From NCBI RefSeq assembly GCF_945957465.1, contig NZ_CAMFLC010000022.1, positions 1-64,000 of the forward strand: a stretch of DNA of 64,000 nt, given 5' to 3'. Of the stretch, positions 56,002 to 64,000 are shown in pieces; position 1 is the stretch's first letter; the number at the start of each line of letters is the position of its first letter. Source of the DNA: an uncultured Leifsonia sp. (GTDB lineage: Bacteria; Actinomycetota; Actinomycetes; Actinomycetales; Microbacteriaceae). A program made the position numbers and the translations under genes. The notes below the pieces were generated by a model. It searched no databases. It saw nothing but the letters and a program-made list of their open reading frames with translations, and had not been told where the DNA came from.

Positions 56002-57747
56002 TCACCGGCGCCGCGGTTTGCGCGGCGCACGGTCGTCGCGGCGCGGGCGCGCGCCGCGGTCGGGCCGGAGCTCGATCAGCTTGCCGCTGATCCGCGTGCC
56101 CGAGAGCCGGGCGAACGTCTCGGCGGGGAGGTCGGCGGGCAGCTCCACGATCGAGAACTCCGGCATGATGCGGATGTGCCCGAAGTCGTCGCGACTCAGG
56201 CCTCCCTCGTTGGCCAGGGCTCCGACGATCTGGCGCGGCTCCACCTTGTGCCGCTTGCCCACCTCGATGCGGTATGGCGCCATCGGCTTGTCGGTGCGCT
56301 CGCGGCGCGGCGACCGCTCGTCTCGCCGGTCGGAGCGACCGGGACGGTCGTCGGTGCGGGAGTCGCGGTCGACACGGCGCGCGAGGGCATCGTCTTCGCT
56401 GAGGAGCAGAGGCTCGTCACCCTGCGCCACGACGGCGAGGGCCGCTGCCACGTCGGCTTCTGGCACGTCGTGGTGCTCCACGTAGTGCGCGATGATGTCG
56501 CGGAAGCGCGCGATGCGCTCCTCCTGGGCGAGCGCCTCGGTGATCGCGTCGTCGAAGCGGGCGAGCCGGGTGACGTTGACGTCCTCGATGCTCGGCAGCT
56601 GCATCGGGGTGAGCGGCTGACGGGTGGCCTTCTCGATGGCGGTGAGCAGGCGGCGTTCGCGCGGGGTGATGAAACTGATCGCGGCACCGCTGCGACCGGC
56701 GCGCCCGGTGCGGCCGATGCGGTGCACATACGATTCGGTGTCGATCGGGATGTCGAAGTTGACCACATGGCTGATGCGTTCGACGTCGAGGCCGCGTGCG
56801 GCCACATCCGTGGCCACCAGGATGTCGAGTCTGCCGGACTTCAGCTGGTCGACCGTGCGCTCGCGCTGGGCCTGGGCGACGTCGCCGTTGATCGCCGCCG
56901 CGGAGTAGCCGCGGGCGCGGAGCCGTTCCGCGAGCGTCTCGGTCTCGTTCTTGGTGCGGACGAAGATGATCATGCCCTCGAAGTTCTCCACCTCGAGGAT
57001 GCGCGTCAGGGCGTCGACCTTCTGCGGGTACGAGACCACGAGATAGCGCTGCGTCGTGTTCGCCGAGGTGGTGGTCCTGGTCTTGACCGTGACCTCTTCG
57101 GCTTCGTGGAGGTACTTCTTCGAGATGCGGCGTATCTGCGCCGGCATCGTCGCCGAGAACAAGGCGACCTGCTTGTCGTCCGGGGTGTCGGCGAGGATGG
57201 TCTCCACATCCTCCGCGAACCCCATCTTGAGCATCTCGTCGGCTTCGTCGAGCACGAGGTACTTGAGCTGGGAGAGGTCGAGAGTGCCTTTCTCGAGGTG
57301 GTCCATGATGCGCCCCGGTGTGCCGACGACGATGTGCACCCCCCGCCGCAGCGCTGAGAGCTGCACGCCGTAACCCTGGCCGCCGTAGACCGGGAGCAGG
57401 TGCACGCCCTTCAGGTGCGCCGCGTAGCTCTCGAACGCCTCCGCCACCTGCAGAGCCAGCTCGCGGGTCGGCGCGAGGACGAGAGCCTGAGGCGTCTTCT
57501 GGGTCAGGTCGAGCCGCGACAGGATCGGGAGGGCGAAGGCGGCCGTCTTACCCGTTCCTGTCTGGGCGAGCCCGACCACGTCGCGACCCTCCAGGAGCAG
57601 GGGGATCGTCGCAGCCTGGATCGCCGACGGCGTCTCGTAGCCGACGTCCTTCAAGGCTCTGACCACGGCGTCGTCGAGGCCCAGATCGGAGAAGGTCATG
57701 GCGTCGTCGGTGTCTGCCTCGCTGCGCGGGCCTCCGGTCGTGGTCAT
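56002..57747 (-). CDS. DEAD-box ATP-dependent RNA helicase (DeaD/CsdA-like)
   Basis: 581 residues. Motifs in order: Q motif FSDLGLDDAVVRAL through GYETPSAIQ, I AQTGTGKT (about 64), Ia PTRELA, GG, Ib TPGRIMDHL, II VLDEADEM (about 172), III FSATMP (about 204), IV IIFVRTKNE, V TDVAARGLD (about 310) and VI HRIGRTGRAG (about 338). A basic, Arg/Asp-rich linker follows, then a DbpA-like RNA-binding domain (about 490-560) and an RPRRDDRAPRKPRRR tail. It remodels structured RNA in ribosome assembly or cold adaptation. ATG at 57747; a second ATG 16 codons later at MTFSDLG is also possible. Confidence 0.93.
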   Translation of the reverse strand: MTTTGGPRSEADTDDAMTFSDLGLDDAVVRALKDVGYETPSAIQAATIPLLLEGRDVVGLAQTGTGKTAAFALPILSRLDLTQKTPQALVLAPTRELALQVAEAFESYAAHLKGVHLLPVYGGQGYGVQLSALRRGVHIVVGTPGRIMDHLEKGTLDLSQLKYLVLDEADEMLKMGFAEDVETILADTPDDKQVALFSATMPAQIRRISKKYLHEAEEVTVKTRTTTSANTTQRYLVVSYPQKVDALTRILEVENFEGMIIFVRTKNETETLAERLRARGYSAAAINGDVAQAQRERTVDQLKSGRLDILVATDVAARGLDVERISHVVNFDIPIDTESYVHRIGRTGRAGRSGAAISFITPRERRLLTAIEKATRQPLTPMQLPSIEDVNVTRLARFDDAITEALAQEERIARFRDIIAHYVEHHDVPEADVAAALAVVAQGDEPLLLSEDDALARRVDRDSRTDDRPGRSDRRDERSPRRERTDKPMAPYRIEVGKRHKVEPRQIVGALANEGGLSRDDFGHIRIMPEFSIVELPADLPAETFARLSGTRISGKLIELRPDRGARPRRDDRAPRKPRRR

Positions 57748-57905
57748 CGTCCAACGGTAGTCCCCGCACGCGGCAGCTGCACACCGCCGACGACGTCGCG
57801 TTGGTCGCGTGCGCACTCGGGAGGTACGGGCGTTCGGTGCTCACGTGGTTCTTCACTCGGCTGAGCGTGTGATCTAACCTGGTCGCGGACGAGGAGGGAG
57901 CCGCC

Positions 57906-58508
57906 GTGATGGCCGAGCTCGAGCGGTTCGCCGCGACCGACCGGGCCGCGTTGCGGGAGTGGCTGGCGCTGAACGCCGGCACCTCCGCGGGCGTCTGGGT
58001 GGTCTACGCGAAGGGCGAAGCCCGCACACTCGGCTACGACGACATCGTGGAGGAGGCGCTGTGCGTCGGGTGGGTGGACAGCCTCCCGCGCCGCCTGGAC
58101 GACGAGCATGCCATGCTCCGGCTCACGCCCCGCAATCCGCGGAGCAACTGGTCCCGCCGCAACAAGGAGCGGATCGCCGCGCTGCGCGAACGCGGGCTGA
58201 TGACCGCCGAAGGCGAGGCTGTCGTGGAGGCCGCTGTGGCCAGTGGCGGTTGGACGGCGCTCGATCGTGTCGAAGAGCTCGCCGAACCGGAGGAGCTGCG
58301 TTCCGCCCTGAGCCGCGATCCGGTAGCGCGTGCCAACTGGGACGCCTTTCCGCGGTCGGCCCGCCGAGCCATCCTCGAATGGCTGCTGTCCGCCAAAACC
58401 GACGCCACCCGCGAGCGCCGGATCGAGACCATCGTGACCGAAGCGCACGAGAACCGGCGGGCGAACCAATGGCGGCAGCCCGGGTCGGCGTCGCCGACCC
58501 GCACCTGA
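57906..58508 (+). CDS. YdeI/OmpD-associated family protein
   Basis: 200 residues. Family features: LREWLALNAGTSAGVWVVYAK, cited in part as NAGTSAGVWVVYAK (about 24), YDDIVEEALCVGWVDS (about 44), RLTPRNPRSNWSRRNKERIA (about 72-91) and the Tyr/Trp-rich C-terminal helical region ending RRIETIVTEAHENRR. In some bacteria YdeI-type proteins are linked to antimicrobial peptide or bacteriocin resistance, but the mechanism is not settled. The GTG at 57906 has AGGAGGG 8 nt upstream; an ATG follows directly as codon 2. It is divergent from the helicase gene, with a possible -10 TAACCT at 57874. Confidence 0.85.
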   Translation: MMAELERFAATDRAALREWLALNAGTSAGVWVVYAKGEARTLGYDDIVEEALCVGWVDSLPRRLDDEHAMLRLTPRNPRSNWSRRNKERIAALRERGLMTAEGEAVVEAAVASGGWTALDRVEELAEPEELRSALSRDPVARANWDAFPRSARRAILEWLLSAKTDATRERRIETIVTEAHENRRANQWRQPGSASPTRT

Positions 58509-58526
58509 ACTGCGGGGGCGCCGGCG

Positions 58527-59513
58527 TCAGTCGCGCGCCTCGTGGATGTCGCGCGCCTTGAGGGTCCGGTAGGTCGTCACCGGATGCGTGCCCAGGACGA
58601 TCTTGCCGCGCGAATGCAGATGCTGGAGGTCGTCGTACGCGGAGCCGATCTCGGTGAGCGGGTAGTACCCGGAGATGAGCAGGGTGAACGCGCGCTCGTC
58701 GGCGAGCTGGGCCAGGCGTTCCAGCTGCGCTGTGGCGTGGGCGACCGACTCCGGGTCGTCCTGCAGCAGGCGCAGTTCCGTCTCGCGTCGGTCGGCGCTC
58801 GACCGGTAGCGCGACGGCGGGACCTCGAGCGCTTCCGCCAGCGCGCGCCCATCCTGCCCGAAGTTGTCGATCAGGGCGGTGACGCCCTCCGGGGCCAGCT
58901 GCCGGATCCGCTCCTCGATCCCGTCGCCGTAGGTGACCGGACGGATGCCGAGCTGGCGCAGATAGTCGAAGTTGCGCTCCCCGCAGGTGCCGATCACGCG
59001 GGCACCCCGGTGCTTCGCCACCTGCGCCTCGATGCTGCCCACTCCGCCGGCCGCGGCCGAGATCACCACGGTGTCGCCCGGCCCGACGCGGAGGTCGTCC
59101 AGGGTGTCGAGAGCTGTCACGCCGGCGAGGAAGAGGCCGCCGGCCGTCTCCCACGTCACCCGCGCGGGTTTGCGCACGAGCGCGCCGACGGGGACCACGA
59201 TGTGCGACGCGTGCGCGCCCTGCCGCACGTGCCCGATCACCTCGTCGCCCCGGCGGAACCGTCCGTCGCCGTCGCCGGCCACGACGATGCCGGCGAAGTC
59301 GCTTCCCGAGCCGCGTGGGAACGGTTCGTCGGCCCAGGCCTCTTCACGCCCGCTGCGGATGAAGCCGTCGATGTGGTTGACGCCCGCCGTGATGACCTCG
59401 ACCAGGACCTCGCCCGGGCCGGGGGAGGGGAGCGGCCCGGTGCGTCGCTCGAGGACGTCGACGCCGCCGTTCCGGTGGTACTCGAATGCCATCATCTCGT
59501 CGTGCTTGCTCAC
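58527..59513 (-). CDS. zinc-independent MDR-type NADP-dependent oxidoreductase (quinone oxidoreductase-like)
   Basis: 328 residues. The GroES-like N-terminal half is AFEYHRNGGVDVLERRTGPL and VEVITAGVNHIDGFIRSG (about 38). The Rossmann half has VISAAAGGVGSIEAQVAKHRG (about 149), the quinone-reductase-type AAGGVGS cofactor motif. The zinc-binding Cys/His set of true alcohol dehydrogenases is absent. It reduces quinones or enones with NADPH. The GTG has GGAGGG upstream. It is alone in its operon. Confidence 0.88.
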   Translation of the reverse strand: MSKHDEMMAFEYHRNGGVDVLERRTGPLPSPGPGEVLVEVITAGVNHIDGFIRSGREEAWADEPFPRGSGSDFAGIVVAGDGDGRFRRGDEVIGHVRQGAHASHIVVPVGALVRKPARVTWETAGGLFLAGVTALDTLDDLRVGPGDTVVISAAAGGVGSIEAQVAKHRGARVIGTCGERNFDYLRQLGIRPVTYGDGIEERIRQLAPEGVTALIDNFGQDGRALAEALEVPPSRYRSSADRRETELRLLQDDPESVAHATAQLERLAQLADERAFTLLISGYYPLTEIGSAYDDLQHLHSRGKIVLGTHPVTTYRTLKARDIHEARD

Positions 59514-59665
59514 CGTCGCCCTCCTTCGCCGCGGCCGGTCCGTGTGCTGACGACAATATCCCTAGCCAGGTAAGAATCTGCCTTGTCTACATACTTTTCA
59601 CAGGTGGCCGCGGGCGCATCCGGTCGCCAGCGCTGTGAGCCGGTGGCAGCCGGGCGACCGGCGGG

Positions 59666-60388
59666 TCACCACGGGATGGTCTTCCCGTGCCGGTCGAGGT
59701 AGCGCAGACCGGGAGTGCCGCGCTGGGCCTCGACCGTGTCCACGAGCGGCGGGATGCTCTCGTCGACCTCGAGCCGGGCTCCCGGACCGCCCATCTCGGT
59801 CTTGACCCAGCCGGGTGCCATCAGCAGGAGCGCGCGCCGGTCGTCCGCGTGGCGCACCGAGTAGCTGCGCATCAGCTGGTTGAGCGCAGACTTGGTCGCC
59901 CGGTACACCTCGAAGCCCGCCGACCGGTTGTCGGCGATGCTGCCCTGGCCGGAGGACATGACCGCGATCGTCCCGTCGGGTGCGACGAGCTGCTGCAATC
60001 GCTCGACCGTGCGGATCACGCTGAGGACGTTGGTCAGCATCATCCGCTCGAAATCGCGGGTCGGGATGTCGGCGGCGATCTGCTCCCGAGGGGCGAGCGA
60101 GATGCCGGCGACGACGAACAGGAGGTCGAAGCGCCGGCCGGAGAGCCGGTCGGCGAGCCGGTCGAGCTGTGCAGGGTCGTCGATGTCGACGTGCTCGATC
60201 TCCACACGGTCGCCGTCGGCGCCGGCCGCGAAACCGTGCAGCGGTGTGGGCCGGTCGCCGCGCACCGTGCCGACGACGCGGGCCCCGCGGCGGGCGTATT
60301 CCTCGACGACGGCCTCGCCGAGTCCCCGGGATGCCCCGATCACGAGCACCGACTCGTGCCCGGTGTTCGTCTGCGTCGGATCGGTCAT
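59666..60388 (-). CDS. short-chain dehydrogenase/reductase
   Basis: 240 residues. VIGASRGLGEAVVEEYARRG (about 15), a GASRGLG nucleotide motif, and SSGQGSIADN (about 134) with the YRATKSALNQ segment (about 152) as the Tyr-x-x-x-Lys pair. The end YLDRHGKTIPW is like the other actinobacterial SDR in this window. The ATG has GAGGAG 7 nt upstream. It is divergent from a TetR regulator, with two 22-base direct repeats between them, so it is probably the regulated target. Confidence 0.86.
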   Translation of the reverse strand: MTDPTQTNTGHESVLVIGASRGLGEAVVEEYARRGARVVGTVRGDRPTPLHGFAAGADGDRVEIEHVDIDDPAQLDRLADRLSGRRFDLLFVVAGISLAPREQIAADIPTRDFERMMLTNVLSVIRTVERLQQLVAPDGTIAVMSSGQGSIADNRSAGFEVYRATKSALNQLMRSYSVRHADDRRALLLMAPGWVKTEMGGPGARLEVDESIPPLVDTVEAQRGTPGLRYLDRHGKTIPW

Positions 60389-60409
60389 GATTCCTCCTCG
60401 GAGAGTTTC

Positions 60410-60462
60410 GCTCATCGTTTGTTGAGTGAACCCAGCATACGCTCATCGCTTGTAGAGTGAAC
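60410..60462. repeat. two 22-base direct repeats, probable TetR operators
   Basis: Bases 60410-60431 and 60441-60462 agree at all but two positions and start 31 bases apart, close to three DNA turns. Each contains CTCATCG...GAGTGA with outer CTCA/TGAG-like inversion. The second copy overlaps the -10 box TAGAGT of the TetR gene. Confidence 0.7.
60453..60458 (+). promoter_or_regulatory. -10 element of a leaderless promoter for the TetR gene
   Basis: TAGAGT ends exactly 6 nt before the ATG at 60465. No Shine-Dalgarno sequence is present. Confidence 0.5.
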
Positions 60463-60464
60463 GG

Positions 60465-61001
60465 ATGGAGAGCCAGCCGACGAGGGCGCAGCGCCGCGAA
60501 GCGACGGCCGAGAAGATCCTGCGGGCCGCCCAGGACGAGTTCGGAGACCGCGGTGTCGATGGCGCGACGATCCGCGGAATCGCCCGGCGAGCCGGTGTCG
60601 ACCCGTCGCTCGTCCTGCAGCACTACGGTTCCAAGCAGGCGCTCTTCGAGCTCGCCGTGCGCCCGGTCGACGACCTGCGCGACGACGACGTGTCGCGGCA
60701 CCTCGCCGAGGTTCTCGATGTGCGGCTTCGGGAGCTGCCGGCGCCGACCCGGGCCCTGATGCGCTCCATGCTGACGTCCCCCGACGCCGCGGCCGTGATG
60801 CGGGAGTACCTCGAAGACAGGGCGGAGGTGCTGGCCGCGGCGTCCCGGCAGGACGACGCACGACTGCGCGCCGAACTGATCGTGGCGGCCATCCTCGGGG
60901 TCACCATCGCCCGGCACTTCCTCGAACTGCCCGCGCTCACCGCGGCAGACGGCGACACCGCCGCGCGGATACTCGAGCCGCTCTACGCCGGGCTGAGGTG
61001 A
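60465..61001 (+). CDS. TetR/AcrR-family regulator
   Basis: 178 residues. The helix-turn-helix is DGATIRGIARRAGVDPSLVL (about 32-51) with QHYGSKQALFELAV after it. A small helical effector domain follows. It sits divergent from the SDR gene and overlaps its own operator-like repeats, consistent with autorepression. No ribosome site; the start is set by the -10 spacing. Confidence 0.9.
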   Translation: MESQPTRAQRREATAEKILRAAQDEFGDRGVDGATIRGIARRAGVDPSLVLQHYGSKQALFELAVRPVDDLRDDDVSRHLAEVLDVRLRELPAPTRALMRSMLTSPDAAAVMREYLEDRAEVLAAASRQDDARLRAELIVAAILGVTIARHFLELPALTAADGDTAARILEPLYAGLR

Positions 61002-61028
61002 TCGGGCCGAAGTGATCGGAGGAGCTGG

Positions 61029-61670
61029 TCACTCCCCCCGAACGTACGACCCCAGCTGCGGGCCGGGATTCAGCACGCCGTTGACGATCGCCTCGATCGC
61101 GAACTCGCTCGCCCCGGCGAGATCGACCGACGTGGGGTCGAGCAGCCACTGCAGCTGGAGGCCGTCCATGACGGCGAGGATGGAGGCCGCGCCCTTGTCG
61201 ATCGTCTCGGGCTCGGTGACGCCCTCCTGGGCGCAGAGCTCGCGGAACGCGGCGTCGATCTCCACGCGGAGGTTGCGGTAGCGCTCCTGGAAGTACTCCG
61301 TCGCGGGATGGTCCTCGGTGACCGACTCGGCGGAGAGCACGGTGAACACCTGCACGATTCCCGGGCGCAGTGCGTTGCGCTGCGCGGTCGCCACCAGGTG
61401 CGCGAACAGTGCGGGGCCGCCGGGGATGTGGCGTTCGGCGAGGTGGGCGACGTCGTCGCGGTCGCGGAACTCCAGCACTTCGAGCAGCAGGTTGTTCTTC
61501 GATCCGAAGTGGTGGAGGACGCCCGCGTGGGTCATGCCGACCTGGTCGGCGATGTCGGCGAGTGTGCCGTTCGTGGAGCCCTTGGTGCCGAAGGTCTCGA
61601 TCGCAGCACGGAGGATCTCCGTGCGTTTGCGCTCGGTTTCCGGGCGCGGACTGGCGCTGCCGCCGCTCAT
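61029..61670 (-). CDS. TetR/AcrR-family regulator of the family-5 ABC operon
   Basis: 213 residues. The helix-turn-helix is NGTLADIADQVGMTHAGVLH (about 34-53) with HFGSKNNLLLEVL. The ligand domain carries ASILAVMDGLQLQWLLDP (about 162), a motif also present in the TetR at 41045, suggesting related effectors. GGAG lies upstream of the ATG. It is divergent from the solute-binding protein gene, and its candidate operators lie between them. Only 27 bases separate its 3' end from the other TetR gene. Confidence 0.9.
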   Translation of the reverse strand: MSGGSASPRPETERKRTEILRAAIETFGTKGSTNGTLADIADQVGMTHAGVLHHFGSKNNLLLEVLEFRDRDDVAHLAERHIPGGPALFAHLVATAQRNALRPGIVQVFTVLSAESVTEDHPATEYFQERYRNLRVEIDAAFRELCAQEGVTEPETIDKGAASILAVMDGLQLQWLLDPTSVDLAGASEFAIEAIVNGVLNPGPQLGSYVRGE

Positions 61671-61715
61671 CTGCGCCTCCGTCGTCGCTTCTGCAGGTCG
61701 TGCTTGCGAGTGAGC

Positions 61716-61770
61716 TTACCACCCAGTAACCTCGGCCCAGCGAAGTTGCTTTCTGACCAGTAAGCAAGTT
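61716..61770. promoter_or_regulatory. repeated TTACTGG-type sites between TetR and ABC operon
   Basis: Two copies in the same orientation: on the minus strand TTACTGGGTGGTAAGC ends at 61714, and TTACTGGTCAGAAAGC covers the 61748-61763 region. The first holds an inverted TTAC/GTAA pair (61716-61729). They are candidate operators for the TetR encoded at 61029. Confidence 0.45.
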
Positions 61771-61833
61771 ATCGTCATCCGACATTCCGCAGCACCAGGG
61801 CACAACGGATGTGCCCGCCACGAAGGAGAAGCA

Positions 61834-63513
61834 ATGAGGCTTAGGAAGTACTTGATCACGGCGTCCGCGATCGCGGCCATCGGTGCGCTCGCGCTCACCG
61901 GCTGCTCGTCCGACGGAAAGTCGGGCGCGAGCGGCGCGAGCGGCGGGTCGCTCACCGTGGCGAAGCCGGATGGCGCCGCCATCCTGGCGACCCAGATCAA
62001 CAACCCGTTCATCAGCACCGGCTCGGGCATGTCGCTCGGTTACGACCGGATGATCTACGAGCCCCTCGCGATCGTCAACCCGGTCGGCAAGAACGAGACC
62101 ACGCCGTGGCTCGCATCCAAGGTGGAGTGGAACTCCGACTACACGCAGCTCACCGTCACCCCGCGCAAGGGCGTGAAGTGGAGCGACGGCAAGCCGTTCA
62201 CCGCCGACGACATCGTCTTCACGTTCAACCTGATCAAGAACACCCCGGCTCTCGACCTCGCCGGCCTCAAGCTGACCGACGCCAAGAAGGACGGCGACAA
62301 CGTCGTCCTGAACTTCAGCGAGTCGAAGTTCGTCAAGCAGGGCGACGTGCTGGGGACCACCATCGTCCCCGAGCACCAGTGGAAGGACATCGCCGACCCG
62401 ACGAAGGACGCGGTCAAGAACGCGGTCGGCACCGGCCCGTACACGATCAAGAGCTTCTCGTCGCAGGGCGTCGTGCTCAAGGCGCGCACCGACTACTGGA
62501 AGGGCACCGTTCCGGTCGGGACGCTGAACTACCTGGAGTACAACGACAACACGGGTCTGCTCCGCGCCCTCCAGAGCGGCGAGACCGACTGGGCGCAGAT
62601 CTTCATCACCGACTACCAGAAGAACTACGTCGACAAGGACCCGAAGCACAACGTGTTCTGGGGCGCCAACGTCCTCAGCCCGGACATGATCGTGGTCAAC
62701 ACCACCAAGGCGCCGTTCAACGACGTCGCGTTCCGCAAGGCCGTCAACATGGTCGTCGACCGCAAGGCGCACGCCGAGAAGGCCCGCAGCAACGCCGGTC
62801 CCGAGCTCAAGAACGTGACGGGCATCCCGCAGCCGACCGGTGACCAGTACATCGCCGACGCGTACAAGGACCAGAACTTCACGATCGACGTCGACGGCGC
62901 CAAGAAGGTCCTCAGCGACGCCGGCTACACCTGGAAGGACGGCGCCCTGATCGACCCGAAGGGCACCCCGGTCTCCTTCACCCTGCAGGACCCGCAGGGC
63001 TGGAACGACTACGTCACCGGCATCCAGCTGGCCGCGACCCAGATCAAGAGCACGCTGGGCGCCGACGCGAAGGTCGCCACCCCGGATGCCGACACCTGGT
63101 TCGCCAACATGGCCTCCGGCAACTTCGACGCCGCCCTGCACTGGACCGGCTCCGGCTCGAACCCGTGGCACATCTACGACGACGTCATGAACTCCAGCTA
63201 CATCGACCAGGCCGCCGACGGCAAGGTGTCGGACAACTTCGGGCGCTACAACAACCCGGAGGCGACCGCGCTGCTCAAGGAGTACGCCCAGGCGTCCGAC
63301 GACAGCGCACGCAAGACCGCGCTCGACAAGCTGCAGAAGATCTTCGTGGACGACGTGCCGGCCATCGCGATCGGAACCCACCCGCAGCTCGCCGAGTACA
63401 ACACCCGGAAGTTCGTCGGCTGGCCCAGCGAGCAGGACCAGTACGCGACCGCCGACCCGACGCAGCCGTCGGCCGTTCAGGTGCTCATGAACCTGAAGCC
63501 CGCGGGCAAGTAA
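61834..63513 (+). CDS. ABC transporter solute-binding lipoprotein, family 5 (peptide/oligosaccharide type)
   Basis: 559 residues. Lipobox ALALTGC (Cys about 24), then a large three-domain binding protein of the DppA/OppA family. LRKGVKWSDG-like TPRKGVKWSDGKPFTADDIV (about 109-128) is the family signature. The segment LHWTGSGSNPWHIYDDVM (about 430) resembles family-5 proteins that bind cello- or xyloglucan-type oligosaccharides rather than peptides; this is recognition by eye, not proof. AAGGAGA lies 6 nt before the ATG. A strong hairpin then separates it from the ATPase gene, a common way to make more binding protein than transporter. Confidence 0.9.
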   Translation: MRLRKYLITASAIAAIGALALTGCSSDGKSGASGASGGSLTVAKPDGAAILATQINNPFISTGSGMSLGYDRMIYEPLAIVNPVGKNETTPWLASKVEWNSDYTQLTVTPRKGVKWSDGKPFTADDIVFTFNLIKNTPALDLAGLKLTDAKKDGDNVVLNFSESKFVKQGDVLGTTIVPEHQWKDIADPTKDAVKNAVGTGPYTIKSFSSQGVVLKARTDYWKGTVPVGTLNYLEYNDNTGLLRALQSGETDWAQIFITDYQKNYVDKDPKHNVFWGANVLSPDMIVVNTTKAPFNDVAFRKAVNMVVDRKAHAEKARSNAGPELKNVTGIPQPTGDQYIADAYKDQNFTIDVDGAKKVLSDAGYTWKDGALIDPKGTPVSFTLQDPQGWNDYVTGIQLAATQIKSTLGADAKVATPDADTWFANMASGNFDAALHWTGSGSNPWHIYDDVMNSSYIDQAADGKVSDNFGRYNNPEATALLKEYAQASDDSARKTALDKLQKIFVDDVPAIAIGTHPQLAEYNTRKFVGWPSEQDQYATADPTQPSAVQVLMNLKPAGK

Positions 63514-63526
63514 GTCACCAGTACGT

Positions 63527-63565
63527 CCGGGGTGGGCGCGGGCTTCGTCCCCGCGCCCACCCCGG
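63527..63565 (+). terminator. 16-bp hairpin between binding protein and ATPase (partial terminator)
   Basis: Bases 63527-63542 pair perfectly with 63550-63565 around a 7-nt loop. It lies inside the operon, 14 bases after the binding-protein stop. Confidence 0.6.
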
Positions 63566-63599
63566 GCCATCCGCGGACAGCACCGAAAGCGACGCCTTC

Positions 63600-64000
63600 A
63601 TGACAGACTCCCTTCTCTCGGTACGCGACTTCTCGGTCGTGTACGACGTGGATCCGCCCGTCGCGGCGGTCAAGAACGTCACCCTCGACATCAAGCGCGG
63701 CGAGATCGTCGGCCTGGCCGGCGAGAGCGGGTGCGGCAAGACCACCCTCGCCTACGGCGTGCAGCGCCTCCTCAAGCCGCCGGCCGTGATCACCAGCGGC
63801 AGCGTGGTCTTCCACGACGAGAGCGCCGTCGACATCGACGTCAACGCCCTCGACGTGGAGCAGATGCGCCGCTTCCGGTGGGACAAGATCTCGATGGTCT
63901 TCCAGGGCGCCATGAACGCCCTCAACCCGGTGGCCACCATCGGCTCGCAGCTCGACGACGTGTTCCGGGTGCACCGCCCCGAGATGAACCGCTCCGAGCG
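63600..64000 (+). CDS. ABC transporter ATP-binding protein (DppD-like), 5' part
   Basis: Starts at ATG 63600 and runs off the window; 133 residues are visible. SVRDFSVVYDVDPPVAAVKN is followed by Walker A GESGCGKTT (about 42). The Q-loop region reads KISMVFQGAMNALNPVATIG (about 98-117), the exact form seen in DppD/OppD ATPases. The permeases that should complete the importer (DppB, DppC) are not encoded between it and the binding protein, so they must lie downstream. Confidence 0.9.
   Translation, partial: MTDSLLSVRDFSVVYDVDPPVAAVKNVTLDIKRGEIVGLAGESGCGKTTLAYGVQRLLKPPAVITSGSVVFHDESAVDIDVNALDVEQMRRFRWDKISMVFQGAMNALNPVATIGSQLDDVFRVHRPEMNRSE

Overview
The window is GC-rich, densely coded DNA from a high-GC Gram-positive, most likely a plant- or soil-associated member of the Microbacteriaceae (Leifsonia-like). 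The evidence is the actinobacterial ArgA-type acetyltransferase, the clpC-argA-radA surroundings, the many ROK/LacI/GntR-controlled sugar ABC operons and the many leaderless-looking promoters. The taxonomy is inferred from recognised protein types; no search was run.

Layout. 1-8.25 kb is mostly housekeeping: 3' end of clpC, argA-type acetyltransferase, a membrane-anchored unknown, radA, three alpha/beta hydrolases, an SGNH esterase, tRNA-Ser(CGA) and an unknown 245-aa protein. 8.3-21.6 kb is a complete non-phosphorylative L-fucose catabolic regulon: ABC importer, two GH29 fucosidases, mutarotase, fucose dehydrogenase, fuconolactonase, fuconate dehydratase, 2-keto-3-deoxyfuconate dehydrogenase, diketo-acid hydrolase, a second acid-sugar dehydratase and a GntR/FCD regulator. 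Four near-identical palindromes with core CCTATAGG or CCTATTGG sit in its promoter regions. 21.6-36.3 kb holds an acetyl-esterase, a secreted modular GH27, a GH36, a GH95 fucosidase, two convergent ROK regulators and a second importer. 36.4-47.3 kb is mixed: an SDR pseudogene, a UbiB-type kinase, an SDR/regulator pair, a sugar isomerase with a TetR, an OYE reductase, an MFS exporter with a coupled 77-aa protein, and a PhyH oxygenase. 47.4-55.9 kb is a LacI-controlled galactoside operon (GH42, importer, GH36). 56-64 kb carries a DEAD-box helicase, a YdeI-like protein, a quinone-oxidoreductase-like enzyme, an SDR with divergent TetR, and a TetR divergent from the start of a family-5 solute-binding-protein ABC operon that runs off the window.

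Working model: fucosylated, galactosylated and possibly acetylated glycan fragments are trimmed outside by the secreted GH27, imported by three separate ABC systems, and dismantled inside by GH29/GH95 fucosidases and GH36/GH42 galactosidases. L-fucose is then oxidised to pyruvate and lactate. No prophage, insertion sequence or CRISPR array was seen. The less expected items are regulatory: a four-site GntR operator set, paired LacI and TetR operators, a 14-codon coupled leader ORF, and a recurrent -10-N6-ATG leaderless-promoter signature.
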